Below the pieces are notes generated by a model that was given only the letters and a program-made list of their open reading frames with translations, had not been told where the DNA came from and ran no database searches. Shown here one piece after another: positions 62,671-64,000 of a DNA stretch of 64,000 bases (position 1 is its first letter; every line of letters starts with the position of its first letter). The DNA lies in assembly GCF_022343685.1 (NCBI RefSeq), contig NZ_CP092123.1:3100001-3164000 (forward strand), written 5' to 3'. A program made the position numbers and the translations under genes. This stretch comes from Marinobacterium sediminicola (GTDB lineage Bacteria; Pseudomonadota; Gammaproteobacteria; Pseudomonadales; Balneatricaceae).

Positions 62671-64000
62671 ACGACACCTCCTCGCCCGCCAGCATACGAT
62701 CCAGCCTTTCGATCAGCGCGGCCTCAGGACAATCGACAAAACAGCCGTGATGCTCGGTTTCATTGATGCCGCGCAGGAACAGGTAGAGCGCACCACCCAC
62801 ATGGTGTCGGTAACCGCTGACCGGGTCATCGGCATAGCCCGGCAAGCGCGCCTTAAGCAGCCGGTGCAGCGCTACCAGATAGAGCACGTACTGAACGTCG
62901 TAGCGTTTCTCCAGTATGGCCGCTTGCATGGCCGCTTTGCTGTAGCAGCTGTCATCCGGCCCCAGCCAGTTGGACTTGTAGTCGGCCACCCAATAACGGT
63001 CCTCGTGCTCGAACACCAGGTCGATGAATCCCTTGAGCATGCCACCCAGTTGCTGCGGCGCCAGCGATGGCCGCGGCTGTCCCGGCAATACATGTTCCCG
63101 GATCAGTCGATCCAGCCGTGTAACCGGCACATCGGCTACTTCGAACCAGAACTCCAGTTCCGCTTGCCATGTACTCAATCCGGCCAAAGGTAAAGCGTGC
63201 CTGCCCATTGGCAGAGGCGTGATCAACAGCTGCTTCAACCAGCAATCCAATACCGGCAACCAGGGCTGCCATTCTCGACGCTGGCAGCGCGGTGCGAGAT
63301 AGTCCTGACGCAGGCTGTCATCATCAGCCACCTGTTCGAAGCCCTGTTCAGCAGCCCATTCCAATATACCGTGCAGGAAGGTACCCGCCTGGGGTCCTTT
63401 CCAGAAATGATGCGGATCATAGTCAAACTCGACCACCGCAGCGGTGGCAGTCGTCTCATCCCGGCTTTCACGCGCGGTTTCCTCACGTGCGGTTTCGACC
63501 GGTTCAGAGTTCGCTGGTGCTGCGATGTCTTCACGCGCCTGCAGCTGGGCAATGGCACTGTAGCTGGCGATCCACCAGCGTTCACCTGCCACCGGCCGGT
63601 GGCAGCTGCGCGCGGGAGCCAACGCTTTGGTTGATAAAGATTCCGGCAGCAAGGTCGTGTCGATAGGTGGCGGCATGCTCATCTCGATGACACCATCACT
63701 GACCAGAGGTTGCAGTAAGCGACTCAGGGTGGCGCTGTCGGTCTTGTCAGCACACCCCAGCAGTTGGCCAAAGGCACTTTTGTGCACACTGAGCGAGCGG
63801 TTGCGTTTGATGGCCGCCACCCCGAGCCAGCAGGCATGCACAGGCCGGGTCAGAGCCACATACAGCAGACGCAGATCTTCCTGAAGCCGCTCGGTATCGG
63901 CAGCTTCCCGAGCCTGTTTATGGCTGCTGTCCAACTCCAGCACAACGCCTTTTTCGGTCTGATAGCGGTAGCTGCCACTGTCGGCGCTCACCTCCCGGTA
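62663..64000 (-). CDS. recB: Exodeoxyribonuclease V subunit beta (C-terminal part, cut by window edge)
   Basis: The 445 residues present include EDLRLLYVALTRPVHACWL (helicase motif VI) and the nuclease domain with GFIDLVFEHEDRYWVADYKS, which carries the catalytic Asp and the DYK motif. The N-terminal helicase part lies beyond 64,000. Supplies the nuclease activity of RecBCD. Confidence 0.95.
   Translation of the reverse strand, partial: YREVSADSGSYRYQTEKGVVLELDSSHKQAREAADTERLQEDLRLLYVALTRPVHACWLGVAAIKRNRSLSVHKSAFGQLLGCADKTDSATLSRLLQPLVSDGVIEMSMPPPIDTTLLPESLSTKALAPARSCHRPVAGERWWIASYSAIAQLQAREDIAAPANSEPVETAREETARESRDETTATAAVVEFDYDPHHFWKGPQAGTFLHGILEWAAEQGFEQVADDDSLRQDYLAPRCQRREWQPWLPVLDCWLKQLLITPLPMGRHALPLAGLSTWQAELEFWFEVADVPVTRLDRLIREHVLPGQPRPSLAPQQLGGMLKGFIDLVFEHEDRYWVADYKSNWLGPDDSCYSKAAMQAAILEKRYDVQYVLYLVALHRLLKARLPGYADDPVSGYRHHVGGALYLFLRGINETEHHGCFVDCPEAALIERLDRMLAGEEVSYG

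Overview
The window reads as a chromosomal segment of a gammaproteobacterium, probably an aerobic marine or Pseudomonas/Oceanospirillales-type organism. The grounds are an OprD-like porin, a full methionine-salvage pathway, a TsdBA-type cytochrome pair, RecBD, heavy c-di-GMP machinery and several LysR/TetR/AraC regulators. This placement is inference from gene content; there is no rRNA or species marker.

Positions 1 to about 24,260 look like an integrated accessory island. Its right edge is marked by a P4-type tyrosine integrase (22,667-24,004), an AlpA-like regulator and the 3' part of a tRNA-Arg(CCU) gene (24,212-24,259), the expected footprint of integration at a tRNA. The left edge lies outside the window. 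The cargo starts with a type I BREX phage-defence locus on the minus strand: a secreted protein gene and a brxR-like WYL regulator, a VasI-like gene, a small membrane protein gene, brxA, brxB, brxC, and the 5' part of pglX. Two unusual insertions decorate this locus. One is the VasI-like/membrane pair ahead of brxA. The other is an HTH/nucleotidyltransferase/PP2C-phosphatase cassette between brxC and pglX, with its own palindromic operator candidate. Near-identical inverted repeats lie upstream of both BREX-side transcription units (9,650 and 11,453) and are candidate BrxR operators.

The rest of the island holds a decayed small gene, an Xre-type regulator, a free-standing double-motif LAGLIDADG homing endonuclease, a 1,522-residue CheB-CheR-PAS-GGDEF-EAL protein, an orphan ParS/MbcA-like antitoxin, a frameshifted IS3-family element abutting a truncated csaA-like gene, and an EamA exporter with an AraC regulator.

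From 24.3 kb the content looks like ordinary chromosome. It begins with redox and detoxification genes (alkene reductase, VOC protein, YghU-type GST, two LysR regulators, thioesterase with TetR, porin). A GEMM-I (c-di-GMP) riboswitch and terminator then precede a three-gene retropepsin / transglutaminase-7TM / ATP-grasp ligase operon. Next come an MFS transporter, guanine deaminase, glutathione peroxidase, RNase Z, an HNH protein, a DUF5610 protein, a diguanylate cyclase and the 5-oxoprolinase genes pxpABC. The methionine-salvage cluster (mtnK, mtnA, mtnD, mtnC, mtnB, omega-amidase, mtnE) follows. The window ends with a TonB receptor / periplasmic binding protein / hybrid histidine kinase operon, two small membrane proteins, tsdBA-like cytochromes, and recD plus the 3' part of recB.
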